Assembly (NCBI GenBank): GCA_019119685.1
Contig: DWWN01000060.1
Location: forward strand, 1-64,000
DNA: 64,000 nt
Direction of reading: 5' to 3'
Origin: Candidatus Faecalibacterium faecigallinarum
GTDB taxonomy: Bacteria > Bacillota > Clostridia > Oscillospirales > Ruminococcaceae
Made by a program: the position numbers and the translations under genes. Of the stretch, positions 7,115 through 16,444 are shown one piece after another. Numbering within the stretch: position 1 is the first letter of the stretch; each line of letters begins with the position of its first letter. A model generated the notes under the pieces. The model was not told the origin of the DNA, did no database searches, and worked only from the letters and a program-made list of their open reading frames with translations.

Positions 7115-7510
7115 GAGCCGAGCGCGTCCTGCGGACGAAGCAGCGAGGCGAGTCAGGCGCAGCCGTCCAAATTTCCAAGCGGGCGCCGTCCCGCGCCGGA
7201 AATTTGGGCAACGGCAAGAGGGGAAGTTTTCCGGCCAGCACTGCCTCCCTACACCTTGCTTTTTCGCCCCGCCGGGCCAGAGGGCCAGGGAGGGTGTTTC
7301 GACTCCCCCTCCCTAGGCCCTCTGGACTCCCTACCCACCCGCAACGACCAGGGCGGAGCCCTGGACCCAAAAGAGGAAGGTCGCTCTGGGCGTCTGGCTG
7401 AAAAAGCTCTTTACTGCGCTTTAGAGGAATTGCGCATCGCTTTTTCCGGGCGTCAGCCGCCCGCCGCTCCGATTTCGTATGCGCGCCCTGCGGGCGCGCC
7501 GGCATCTAAC
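7115..7510. repeat. Palindrome-rich gap between pfkA and rfbB
   Basis: No gene is seen here. It holds a GCGCGTCCTGCGGACGAA module (7115-7165) related to one inside repeat copy B (16256-16310). It also holds a long inverted repeat, CCAAATTTCC (7167-7176) with GGAAATTTGG (7198-7207) enclosing a second stem; a second long stem around 7274-7326 (CCAGAGGGCC / GGCCCTCTGG); and an AAAAAGC / GCTTTTT pair near 7402-7451. These look like stacked intergenic repeat units. Confidence 0.7.
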
Positions 7511-7514
7511 ACAC

Positions 7515-7548
7515 AAAAAAATCCCCGTCCGGGTTTCCGGGCGGGGAT
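7515..7548 (-). terminator. Terminator of the rfb operon
   Basis: The minus strand stem ATCCCCG / CGGGGAT is followed by TTTTTTT, just beyond the rfbB stop. Confidence 0.85.
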
Positions 7549-7564
7549 TCCTTTATCTGGCGGC

Positions 7565-8629
7565 TTACTTATTCTTGTACATTTCCTCGTAGTACTTCTG
7601 GTAGTTGCCGCTGGTGACGTTGTTCATCCAGTCCTCGTGGGCCAGGTACCAGTCGATGGTCAGGACGATGCCCTTTTCAAAGGGGGTCTCGGGATACCAG
7701 CCCAGATCGTTCTTGATCTTGGTGGGGTCGATGCCGTAGCGGCGGTCGTGGCCCAGACGGTCGGCCACGTGCTTGATCAGGTCCTCGCTGATGCCGTCGT
7801 CCTGCAGGCGGTCATGGAGCTGGGAGATGATGGTCTTGACGATGAAGATGTTGGGCCGCTCGTTGTGGCCGCCCACGTTGTACACCTCGCCGATTTTGCC
7901 GCCCTCGGCCACCATGTCGATGGCCTTGCAGTGGTCCTCCACATACAGCCAGTCGCGGATCTGCATCCCGTCGCCGTAGACGGGCAGCTGCTTGTGGTGC
8001 TTGACGTTGTTGATCATGAGGGGGATCAGCTTTTCGGGGAACTGGTAGGGCCCGTAGTTGTTGGAGCAGCGGGTGATATTGATGGGCATCCCGTAGGTGT
8101 CGTGGAAGGCCATGACGAACAGGTCGGCGCTGGCCTTGGAGGACGAATAGGGGCTGTGGGGCGACAGCGGGGTGGTCTCGGTGAAGTAGCCCTCGGCACC
8201 CAGCGCGCCGTACACCTCGTCGGTGGAGACCTGCAGGTATTTCTTGCCCGGCTTCCAGGTCTTGGCGGCGGGGTCGTACCAGGCTTCCTTGGCCCGCTGC
8301 AGCAGGTTCACGGTGCCCATGACGTTGGTCTGGACGAAGATCTCGGGGTTGGCGATGCTGCGGTCCACGTGGCTCTCGGCGGCAAAGTTAATGACGTAAT
8401 CGAAGTCATATTTCTGGAACAGCCCTTCGACCAGTTCCTTGTCGCAGATATCGCCCTGCACAAAGACGTGGCGCGGGTCGCCCTCGACGCCCTTCAGGTT
8501 TTCCAGGTTGCCGGCATAGGTCAGCTTGTCCAGGTTGACCAGCAGGATGTCGTCATGCTTTTTCAGCATATAATACACGAAGTTGGAGCCGATGAAACCG
8601 GCGCAGCCGGTGATGAGATAGGTTTTCAT
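7565..8629 (-). CDS. rfbB: dTDP-glucose 4,6-dehydratase
   Basis: 354 residues, full length. The NAD-binding motif TGCAGFIGSN is at residues 8-17, the catalytic Tyr/Lys pair is in YSSSKASAD, and STDEVYG is conserved. It converts dTDP-glucose to dTDP-4-keto-6-deoxyglucose, the second step of dTDP-L-rhamnose synthesis. Last gene of the rfbA-rfbD-rfbB operon. Confidence 0.96.
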   Translation of the reverse strand: MKTYLITGCAGFIGSNFVYYMLKKHDDILLVNLDKLTYAGNLENLKGVEGDPRHVFVQGDICDKELVEGLFQKYDFDYVINFAAESHVDRSIANPEIFVQTNVMGTVNLLQRAKEAWYDPAAKTWKPGKKYLQVSTDEVYGALGAEGYFTETTPLSPHSPYSSSKASADLFVMAFHDTYGMPINITRCSNNYGPYQFPEKLIPLMINNVKHHKQLPVYGDGMQIRDWLYVEDHCKAIDMVAEGGKIGEVYNVGGHNERPNIFIVKTIISQLHDRLQDDGISEDLIKHVADRLGHDRRYGIDPTKIKNDLGWYPETPFEKGIVLTIDWYLAHEDWMNNVTSGNYQKYYEEMYKNK

Positions 8630-8648
8630 AGCGTTTTTCGTTCCCCTC

Positions 8649-9566
8649 TTAGTCTTTCATGCCGTTGTCCCCGTCCCAGTGCTGGAAGAAGCAGGCAAGC
8701 GCCTCCTGCCAGGGACGGACCTGGTTGCCGATGGAGCAGCGCAGCCCCCGGTTGTCCAACGCGCTCCAGTGGGGGCGGTCGGCGCTGTCGGGGTGCTTTG
8801 CCTTATACTCGGCGCTGGTGCAGGGCGCGACCGACGCGTCCACCCCGGCCAGCCGGATGATCTCGCAGGCAAAGTCATACCACGAACAGATGCCCTCACC
8901 GGTGCAGTGGTACAGCCCATACTCGTGGGTAACGCACAGCTGCAGGATCTCGTGGGCCAGGTCCACCGCGTTGGTGGGGTTGCCCAGCTGGTCGTTGACC
9001 ACTTCCAGCTTGCCGTACTTTTTGCCGGCGTTGACGATGGTTTTGACAAAGTTTTTGCCGTAATAGCTGTACAGCCACGCGGTGCGGACGATGAAGTGCC
9101 GGTGGCAGAACCGCTCGACGTACTTCTCCCCCATCAGCTTGGTAGAGCCGTAGGCGCTGATGGGCCCGGGCAGGCAGGCTTCATCCTGCGGAATGCCGCC
9201 GTTCTCCCGGCCCGAAAAGACGTAGTCGGTGGAGACATGGACCAGCCGCGAGCCCATCTTTTCGGCGGCCTGGGCCAGATTGCGGGGGCCCAGGGCGTTG
9301 GCCTTGTAGGCGGCGTCGTGGTTCACCTCGCAGCCGTCCACGTTGGTGTAGGCGGCGCAGTTGATGATGACGTCGGGCTTATACCGGCGGATGAAGTCGT
9401 CCACCGCTTTGTAGTTGGAGATGTCCAGCTCAGGCAGGTCCACCGCGATGACGGTGGCGTTCAGCAGCTTTTCGGGGATGGGGCCGATCTCGCTTTTGCC
9501 TTCCCGCAGCTGCTTGATGATCTCGGTGCCCAGCTGCCCCTTGCAGCCTGTGACGATGATTTTCAT
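8649..9566 (-). CDS. rfbD: dTDP-4-dehydrorhamnose reductase
   Basis: 305 residues. The N-terminal MKIIVTGCKGQLGTE is the Rossmann motif, VSTDYVFSG the family motif, and YGSTKLMGE carries the catalytic Tyr/Lys. It makes dTDP-L-rhamnose, the last step. It lies between rfbA and rfbB in one operon. The 3,5-epimerase gene (rfbC) that should act before it is not in the window. No fused epimerase domain is visible. Confidence 0.94.
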   Translation of the reverse strand: MKIIVTGCKGQLGTEIIKQLREGKSEIGPIPEKLLNATVIAVDLPELDISNYKAVDDFIRRYKPDVIINCAAYTNVDGCEVNHDAAYKANALGPRNLAQAAEKMGSRLVHVSTDYVFSGRENGGIPQDEACLPGPISAYGSTKLMGEKYVERFCHRHFIVRTAWLYSYYGKNFVKTIVNAGKKYGKLEVVNDQLGNPTNAVDLAHEILQLCVTHEYGLYHCTGEGICSWYDFACEIIRLAGVDASVAPCTSAEYKAKHPDSADRPHWSALDNRGLRCSIGNQVRPWQEALACFFQHWDGDNGMKD

Positions 9567-9608
9567 AGTTTACCTCTCCGTTTGCGTGTCGGGAACGTGC
9601 CGGCCGGC

Positions 9609-10496
9609 TCAGTAGCGCAGCTTGCCGTCGGCGACGTTCTTCAGGTGCTGCCCGTAGGGGGACTTGCCGTACCGCGCGGCGGACTCCAGCAGCTTGTCCC
9701 GGCTGATCCACCCATACTTGAAGGCGATCTCCTCGGGGGCGCTGATCTTGATGCCCTGCCGCTTTTCGATCATGCGGACAAAGTCGGCGGCGTCCACCAG
9801 GCTGTCCATGGTGCCGGTGTCCAGCCAGGCAAAGCCGCGGCCCAGCAGCTGGACGTCCAGCTCGCCCTGCTTGAGGTACATATCGTTCAGGGTAGTGATC
9901 TCCAGCTCGCCCCGGGCGGAGGGCTTGACCTGCTTTGCCATCTCGGCGACTTTATGGTTGTAGAAATACAGGCCGGTGACGGCGTAGTTGCTCTTGGGAT
10001 GCGCGGGCTTTTCCTCCACGCTCAGCACCTTGCCGTCGGCGTCGAACTCGACGATGCCGAACCGCTCGGGGTCCTGGACGTAGTAGCCAAAGACGGTGCA
10101 GCGGCCATTGTGCTCGGCGTTGTGGACCGCGTTCTTCAAAATGCGGGAGAAGCCGTTGCCATAGAAGATATTGTCGCCCAGAATCATCGCGCAGCAGTCG
10201 CCGCCGATGAACTCCTCGCCCAGGATGAACGCCTGGGCCAGGCCGTCGGGGGAAGGCTGGACTTTATACTGCAGGTGGATGCCGTACTGGCTGCCGTCCC
10301 CCAGCAGGTGCTCGAAGCGGGGGGTGTCCTCCGGCGTCGAGATGATGAGGATATCCTGGATGCCGGCCAGCATCAGGGTGGACAGAGGATAATAGATCAT
10401 GGGCTTGTCGTAGACCGGCAGCAGCTGTTTGCTGGTAACCATGGTCAGCGGGTAAAGCCGGGTGCCGGCGCCGCCGGCGAGAATAATGCCTTTCAT
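9609..10496 (-). CDS. rfbA: Glucose-1-phosphate thymidylyltransferase
   Basis: 295 residues from the ATG at 10496, chosen because AAAGGAG lies 9 bases upstream and homologues begin [16 protein letters not shown]. It joins glucose 1-phosphate and dTTP, the entry step to dTDP-rhamnose. [10 protein letters not shown]-type and EEKP motifs are present ([30 protein letters not shown]). First gene of the operon. Confidence 0.96.
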   Translation of the reverse strand: MKGIILAGGAGTRLYPLTMVTSKQLLPVYDKPMIYYPLSTLMLAGIQDILIISTPEDTPRFEHLLGDGSQYGIHLQYKVQPSPDGLAQAFILGEEFIGGDCCAMILGDNIFYGNGFSRILKNAVHNAEHNGRCTVFGYYVQDPERFGIVEFDADGKVLSVEEKPAHPKSNYAVTGLYFYNHKVAEMAKQVKPSARGELEITTLNDMYLKQGELDVQLLGRGFAWLDTGTMDSLVDAADFVRMIEKRQGIKISAPEEIAFKYGWISRDKLLESAARYGKSPYGQHLKNVADGKLRY

Positions 10497-10612
10497 TACG
10501 TGCACTCCTTTTTTCAAGATAAAGGTTGTGCAGCTCCCAGGCAGCCCGCGCGGCAACGCCGGCGTCTGCCCGATCACAAAGCGGAGGCTGCGTCCGCTGT
10601 AAACAACGCAAA

Positions 10613-10689
10613 AGGCCCGCCCCCTCCCGAACCTTGGGGCAGGCAGACGGGCCTATTCTTATTTTACACTGCCGGAAATGAAAAATCAA
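10613..10689 (-). promoter_or_regulatory. Promoter and 5' hairpin ahead of rfbA
   Basis: On the minus strand TTGATT (10689-10684) and TAAAAT (10666-10661) are 17 bp apart. The predicted start (about 10654) coincides with a strong hairpin, AGGCCCG (10654-10648) with CGGGCCT (10619-10613), followed by TTTTGCGTTGTTT. It may be the terminator of the upstream glycosyltransferase gene, an attenuator or an RNA-stabilising cap for the rfb transcript. The remaining leader to the ATG is about 115 bases. Confidence 0.55.
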
Positions 10690-10703
10690 CCGTTACAGCC
10701 CTC

Positions 10704-11495
10704 TCAGAACTTGAACCCCCACTTTTTGAAGTAGCGGCACAGGCTGCGGGTCTGCTGCACCATGGGGCCGAGGCTGCGGTGGGCCGCCCGGTGCCAGACG
10801 TGCACGGCGGTGTACTGGGGCACCAGCCACACCTGCCCCCGCTGCAGCATCTTCTGGGTCAGGTCGGCGTCCTCCACGTACATGAAGTATCCCTCGTCGA
10901 AGCCGCCGGCCGCCTTGAAGGCGCTGGTCCGCACAGCGGCAAAGCTGCCGGTGCAGAATTCGATCTGCCGGGGCCGCGTCAGGTCCTCCCCGGCCATGAC
11001 ATAGGCGTCGTTATATTTTTTTAGGAAGGACAAAAAGCTCAGCTGCCGGTAGACCATGGGCCGCAGGCTGCACCGCCGCAGGGGCAGCACCTGCACCCGC
11101 CCATCCGGGAAGCACAGGCTGGGCCGGGCCATCACCGCCGCCGGGTGGGCCTGCATCCATTCGGCCAGGTCCGAGAGGGTGTCCTCCCGCAGCAGGATAT
11201 CGGGGTTGAGGATAAAGTGGTAGTCGCTGGCCAGCTCGGGCAGCACGGTGTTGTGCCCGGCCCCAAAGCCCACGTTCGTCTCCTTGCGGATGACCCGGAC
11301 GGTCTGCCGGGGGCCGGGGGCCAGTTTGCCGCTGGCAACCGCTGCTTCCAGGGCCTTGCCGGTGCCGTCGGTGCTGGCGTTGTCCACAAGGTAGAGGGCC
11401 AGGGGGTGGCGGCGGGTGTGTTCCAGCACCGAGACGGCGGCCCGTATGGCCTCGGCCTGGTCGTTATAGGTCACGATCGACGCAGACAGGTTCAA
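10704..11495 (-). CDS. Family 2 glycosyltransferase, rhamnosyltransferase-like
   Basis: 263 residues. A GT-A fold starts SASIVTYNDQ, with LVDNASTDGT, NVGFGAGHN, HFILNPDILL in the metal/sugar-binding position and FMYVEDADL with the catalytic acid. This pattern is typical of WbbL-type rhamnosyltransferases, consistent with the dTDP-rhamnose genes just downstream. The likely start is TTG at 11495 after GGGAGGACG. Cytoplasmic or membrane-associated. The acceptor is unknown. Confidence 0.88.
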   Translation of the reverse strand: MNLSASIVTYNDQAEAIRAAVSVLEHTRRHPLALYLVDNASTDGTGKALEAAVASGKLAPGPRQTVRVIRKETNVGFGAGHNTVLPELASDYHFILNPDILLREDTLSDLAEWMQAHPAAVMARPSLCFPDGRVQVLPLRRCSLRPMVYRQLSFLSFLKKYNDAYVMAGEDLTRPRQIEFCTGSFAAVRTSAFKAAGGFDEGYFMYVEDADLTQKMLQRGQVWLVPQYTAVHVWHRAAHRSLGPMVQQTRSLCRYFKKWGFKF

Positions 11496-11523
11496 AACAA
11501 CGTCCTCCCTCTGCTTTATGCAA

Positions 11524-14010
11524 TCAGTCCAGGGGTTTCAGCTTGATGCGGAAATCGTCCCGGTCGATATCGAAGTTGGGGTTCAGGCAGGGGTCGCCCG
11601 CGGCCAGCTCCGCCTTCCAGCGGGTCTGGAAGCGGGTCACCTCCGAGACGAAGCGGGCCCGCTTTTCGGGGGCCTCGTCCAGGCCGCGGCTCTTGCTCTC
11701 ATAGTGGTACAGCATGGCAAAGGGGGTGAACAGGTTCTGATAGCCCGCTTTGCGCACCCGGACGCAGAAGTCCACGTCGTTGAAGGCCACCGCGAAGCTC
11801 TCGTCCAGGCCGCCCACCGCCTCGTACACCTCCCGGCGGACCATCAGGCAGGCCCCGGTCACGCCGTAAACGTCGTGGGCGTACACCAGCCGGCCCATAT
11901 AGCCGGGGTTGGCCACCGGGAAATTCTTGTGCATATGGGCCGCCAGAGTCAGGTAGCCGAAGCCCAGGCCGGCGTGCTGGATGGTGTCGTCGGGGTACAG
12001 CAGCTTGGCGCCCACGCAGCCGATCCGCTCCTGCTGGGCGAACATGACCATCTCCTCCAGCCAGCGCGGGGTGATGACCTCGGTGTCGTTGTTCAGCAGC
12101 AGGATATAGTCGCCGGTGGCAAACTTCTCGCCGAAGTTGTTCAGGGCGCTGTAGTTGAAGCCGGCGCCCTCCCACCGCACCACCCGGAAGGTGCCGGGGT
12201 GCTGCTTTTCCAGCCGCTCGTAGGTGCGGAAGGTCTCATCCTCTTTGCTGTTGTTTTCGATGACGATGATCTCAAAGTCTGGATAAGTGGTCTTGGCGTA
12301 GATGGAATCCACGCAGGTGCGCAGGTCTTTGGCGTGGTCGCAGCTGGGAATCAGGATGCTGACCCGGCCGGGCTTTTCGATGGTGTAGTCGGTCTTGTAA
12401 AAGCCGGGGGTGTCCGGGATGGACGACACCTCGTCCACCGCCACCCCTTCCCGGGCATAGTGGGCGTACAGGGCCTTGATGGCCGCCTCGATGCAGTAGA
12501 GCTTGGCCTCGATGCCGCCCGCCACGCTGGTGGGGCTGGCCCGCCAGTAATAGAGCACGTGGGGGATGTGCACCACCTTTTCGGCCTGTTCGGTCAGGCG
12601 GAGGTAGAGGTCATAGTCCTGGCTGCCGTTGTACTCGCTGCGCTCGCCGCCGCCGGCCGCCTGCAGCAGGGCGGCCTTGAACACGCTCAGGTGGCAGATA
12701 TAGTTGTTGGCCCGCAGGTTATCCAGCATGAAATCGGGCTTGAGGTGGTACAGGGTGGTGTGCTCCACCTCCCCTTCAAAGGTCACCTCATCGGTGTAGA
12801 CAAAGTCCGCCCCCTGCTCCGCAATGGCCTTTGCCACATACCACAGGGCCGACGGGTGCAGGATGTCGTCGTGGTCCAGCAGGGCGATATACTCCCCTTT
12901 GGCCAGGGCAAAGCCGGCGTTGGTGTTGCCAGCGATGCCCTCGTTTTTGTCCAGCTTCTGGTAGCGGATGCGGGGCTCCTGGGCCATGCGGGCGGCCACC
13001 GCCCGACCCACCTTTTCATCCTGGCCGGCATCCACCAGGCACAGCTCCCAATTCTGGTAGGTCTGGTTGACCACCGAGTCCAGCAGCTCGGTCAAAAAGT
13101 TGAGCGGGGTGTTGTAGAGGGGCACCACGATGCTGATGAGGGGCCCTGCCGGCTGGTTTTGGGCCTGGCGGACCAGCAGGTCCACCGGGGCCAGACGGTC
13201 GGCCTTGAAGGTCTTGCCGGGGAAATGCTCGTTGAAGTAGGCCCGGTCGGCCCGGCGGCGGGCGATGCCGGCAAAGCCTTCCCGCCGCAGCTGGCCCAGC
13301 CAGGCCAGCAGGGGCAGGGCCGTCAGCAGGGCCCGCGCCTTGCTGAGCAGATAGCGCACGGGCCAGGTGGCCTTCCAGCAGTGGGACTGGGTGACGCTGT
13401 TCAGCGCGGTCTCCAGCTGCTGCTCGTGCTCATGGGCGGCCGACAGCTCGCTGCGCTGATGGTCGGTCAGCTTCTGGTAGTCGCGGCAGCTCTGCTCGGC
13501 CCGGTCCAGCTTGAGGCGCAGCGCGTCCAGGGCGTTCTCGTAGTCCTCCATCAGGGTGCTGTCCGCCTCCGGCTGCGCAGGGCGGAACAGGGCCGCGCCG
13601 TTCAGCGTGCCCCAGCTCTTCCAGGCAAAGTCCCGGCGCAGGCCCGCCGCCTCCAGAGCGCCGGCCCACGCCGGCAGGACCGAAGCCGCTTCCGGCTCCC
13701 CTGCCGGGAACAGCACCCGCTGCGCGGGCAAAGCCTCCGGGCAGGGGGCGTCCTCCCCCTGCACCACCATCAGGTCATACCGGCGGGGCCAGCGGGCGGG
13801 CAGCGTCCAGCCTGTGGACAGCCAGCTCTCCCCCGCCTGCTCCGCGCCCAGGCCCCAGGCGTCGATCTGGCGGTCCCGCAGCGCCTGCGCCAGGCCGCTG
13901 TCCCCCACCACCAGGACCCGGCCGGGCCGGAACTCAGGCTCGATGATGCGGGCGAGCTCCCGCTGGCGTCTGGCCCGTTCCTTCTGCTTCAAATCCTCTG
14001 CGCTCTGCAT
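11524..14010 (-). CDS. Large protein with two family 2 glycosyltransferase domains
   Basis: 828 residues from the ATG at 14010 (TAGGAG upstream). Residues 1-30 are charged; 31-145 resemble a methyltransferase-type Rossmann region with a weak glycine motif (RVLVVGDSGLAQAL). Residues 150-205 are a short coiled coil. A first GT2 domain spans about 291-520 (ISIVVPLYN, DHDD at 379-382) and a second about 550-800 (VSILIPSCD, VIENNSKEDE, LNNDTEVI, FNDVDFCVRV). Such proteins polymerise or decorate rhamnose-rich surface glycans. Followed 28 bases later by the single-domain glycosyltransferase, so they are likely co-transcribed. Confidence 0.88.
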   Translation of the reverse strand: MQSAEDLKQKERARRQRELARIIEPEFRPGRVLVVGDSGLAQALRDRQIDAWGLGAEQAGESWLSTGWTLPARWPRRYDLMVVQGEDAPCPEALPAQRVLFPAGEPEAASVLPAWAGALEAAGLRRDFAWKSWGTLNGAALFRPAQPEADSTLMEDYENALDALRLKLDRAEQSCRDYQKLTDHQRSELSAAHEHEQQLETALNSVTQSHCWKATWPVRYLLSKARALLTALPLLAWLGQLRREGFAGIARRRADRAYFNEHFPGKTFKADRLAPVDLLVRQAQNQPAGPLISIVVPLYNTPLNFLTELLDSVVNQTYQNWELCLVDAGQDEKVGRAVAARMAQEPRIRYQKLDKNEGIAGNTNAGFALAKGEYIALLDHDDILHPSALWYVAKAIAEQGADFVYTDEVTFEGEVEHTTLYHLKPDFMLDNLRANNYICHLSVFKAALLQAAGGGERSEYNGSQDYDLYLRLTEQAEKVVHIPHVLYYWRASPTSVAGGIEAKLYCIEAAIKALYAHYAREGVAVDEVSSIPDTPGFYKTDYTIEKPGRVSILIPSCDHAKDLRTCVDSIYAKTTYPDFEIIVIENNSKEDETFRTYERLEKQHPGTFRVVRWEGAGFNYSALNNFGEKFATGDYILLLNNDTEVITPRWLEEMVMFAQQERIGCVGAKLLYPDDTIQHAGLGFGYLTLAAHMHKNFPVANPGYMGRLVYAHDVYGVTGACLMVRREVYEAVGGLDESFAVAFNDVDFCVRVRKAGYQNLFTPFAMLYHYESKSRGLDEAPEKRARFVSEVTRFQTRWKAELAAGDPCLNPNFDIDRDDFRIKLKPLD

Positions 14011-14044
14011 ATTCTCGCTCCTATCCTGAATGTTCAATCGTCTT

Positions 14045-14073
14045 AGTATAGCAGATTTTACCCGGTTTGAGAA
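14045..14073 (-). promoter_or_regulatory. Promoter of the glycosyltransferase genes
   Basis: On the minus strand TTCTCA (14073-14068) and TATACT (14050-14045) are 17 bp apart with an extended -10 (TGC before TATACT). Confidence 0.75.
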
Positions 14074-14144
14074 GCGTCTGGGCAAAATCCGTGCCAAATC
14101 CCCCTATCCCGCCCCCATCACCGAAAATCCGTCCCACACACAGA

Positions 14145-14174
14145 AGCAGGGGCCCCGTAAAAAGGGCCCCTGCT
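14145..14174. repeat. Perfect 11-bp stem hairpin
   Basis: AGCAGGGGCCC (14145-14155) pairs with GGGCCCCTGCT (14164-14174). No T-run follows on either strand, so terminator function is uncertain. Confidence 0.6.
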
Positions 14175-14216
14175 CCCGTGTTTAGGATAGGAAAGAGGAT
14201 GGCTGTAAAAAGCGGC

Positions 14217-14266
14217 GAACAAAAAGGCGTCCCTGCGGGGCGCAAAAACCCCAGCAGGAACGCCTT
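14217..14266 (-). terminator. Probable distal terminator of gdhA
   Basis: On the minus strand AGGCGTTCCTGCTGGGG pairs with CCCCGCAGGGACGCCT (one bulge), then TTTTTGTT. It lies about 245 bases beyond the gdhA stop, on the far side of a repeat element. Confidence 0.7.
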
Positions 14267-14274
14267 TGTTCCCT

Positions 14275-14505
14275 GTATATGCTCCCCTCTCAGTCTCGAC
14301 GCCCTGGCGGGCGTCTCGCCAGCTCCCCCGCGGGGGGAGCCAAGTGTACGTGTATCAACCCCGGTAAACGGAGCGGTAAGGCAAAGCTGTAAATAAGTTT
14401 TCCTTACCACCTCTTAGCCGTCACCCACGGGCGTGCTCTTGCCTCCCCCGGTGGGGGAGGTGGCACGGCGCTTCAGCGCCGTGACGGAGAGGGCAGCCGG
14501 CAGGC
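14275..14505. repeat. Intergenic palindromic repeat cluster between gdhA and the glycosyltransferases
   Basis: No gene is seen here. The outer block opens CCCTCTCAGTCTCG with nested stems (GACGCC/GGCGTC; GCTCCCCCGC/GCGGGGGGAGC). A stem GGTAAGG / CCTTACC follows at 14375-14408, then CCTCCCCC / GGGGGAGG and GGCACGGCGC / GCGCCGTG, closing GACGGAGAGGG. The CTCTCAGTC ... GACGGAGAG ends are complementary in style, so the unit is a large inverted-repeat element. The style is known in Faecalibacterium-like genomes. Confidence 0.65.
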
Positions 14506-14510
14506 ATCAC

Positions 14511-15932
<1,422 letters not shown>

Positions 15933-16004
15933 TTACCAGGCCCTGCCGTTTGAACCTGCCCTTGTCTGAACGGGCGGTTCCCCTCTTGTGCAGGGTGCTT
16001 TATC

Positions 16005-16033
16005 ATTATAAAGCATTCAGGAAAAATTTTCAA
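16005..16033 (-). promoter_or_regulatory. Strong promoter of gdhA
   Basis: On the minus strand TTGAAA (16033-16028) and TATAAT (16010-16005) are 17 bp apart. The leader is about 135 bases; no known riboswitch is recognised in it. Confidence 0.88.
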
Positions 16034-16160
16034 TAGCAGGATGAAGGAAATTTTAGAAAAAGCAAAATAAAACCATTTGCCGCTTCAGAAAACCAAAAAT
16101 AAAACAGAAAAAGAAAAGTCCGCCTTATAAAATAAAGCAATGACGCAGACCTCAGACCAT

Positions 16161-16438
16161 CAAAAAAGTCCCGTCCAGCCGACATGTGCGGATGGACGGG
16201 ACACCGACAGGGAAATTCAGCGCTGAATTTTGTCCCCGGGGGAATATTAGGGACTGCGAAGCTGAGGCGCGTCCAGCGGACGAAACAGCCGAAGCGGAGC
16301 AGGGGCAGCGGTCTGCTTTTTGCAAGCGGGCTTCTGCCCGCGCAGTAAAAACAGGGCACCGCAACCAAGAGAATTTCTGCCGCGCGACTGCGCGCAGAAA
16401 TGGGTCCCCCCTAAAGCGTGGCGCTTTTGCGACACGCT
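16161..16438 (-). repeat. Dispersed intergenic repeat, copy B, with an inserted module
   Basis: On the minus strand it carries the same ordered blocks as copy A (1485-1698), starting 7 bases after the methyltransferase stop. An extra segment of about 115 bases (roughly 16255-16370) splits it between the CAGAAATT and TAATATTCCC blocks. That segment recurs alone at 18311-18428. The AT-rich stretch 16034-16140 to its left holds no gene. Confidence 0.8.
16162..16202 (-). terminator. Terminator closing repeat copy B
   Basis: The minus strand stem GTCCCGTCCA / TGGACGGGAC is followed by TTTTTT. It probably ends the methyltransferase transcript. Confidence 0.8.
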
Positions 16439-16444
16439 AGCCGT

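Noticed and set aside
9609-10577. Longer rfbA start at 10577
   Set aside because: The extra 27 residues are not like the family and the ribosome site lies just before 10496.
11518-14046. Long plus-strand open frame opposite the large glycosyltransferase
   Set aside because: Mirror of a clearly coding minus strand; His/Val/Gly-rich composition typical of antisense frames.
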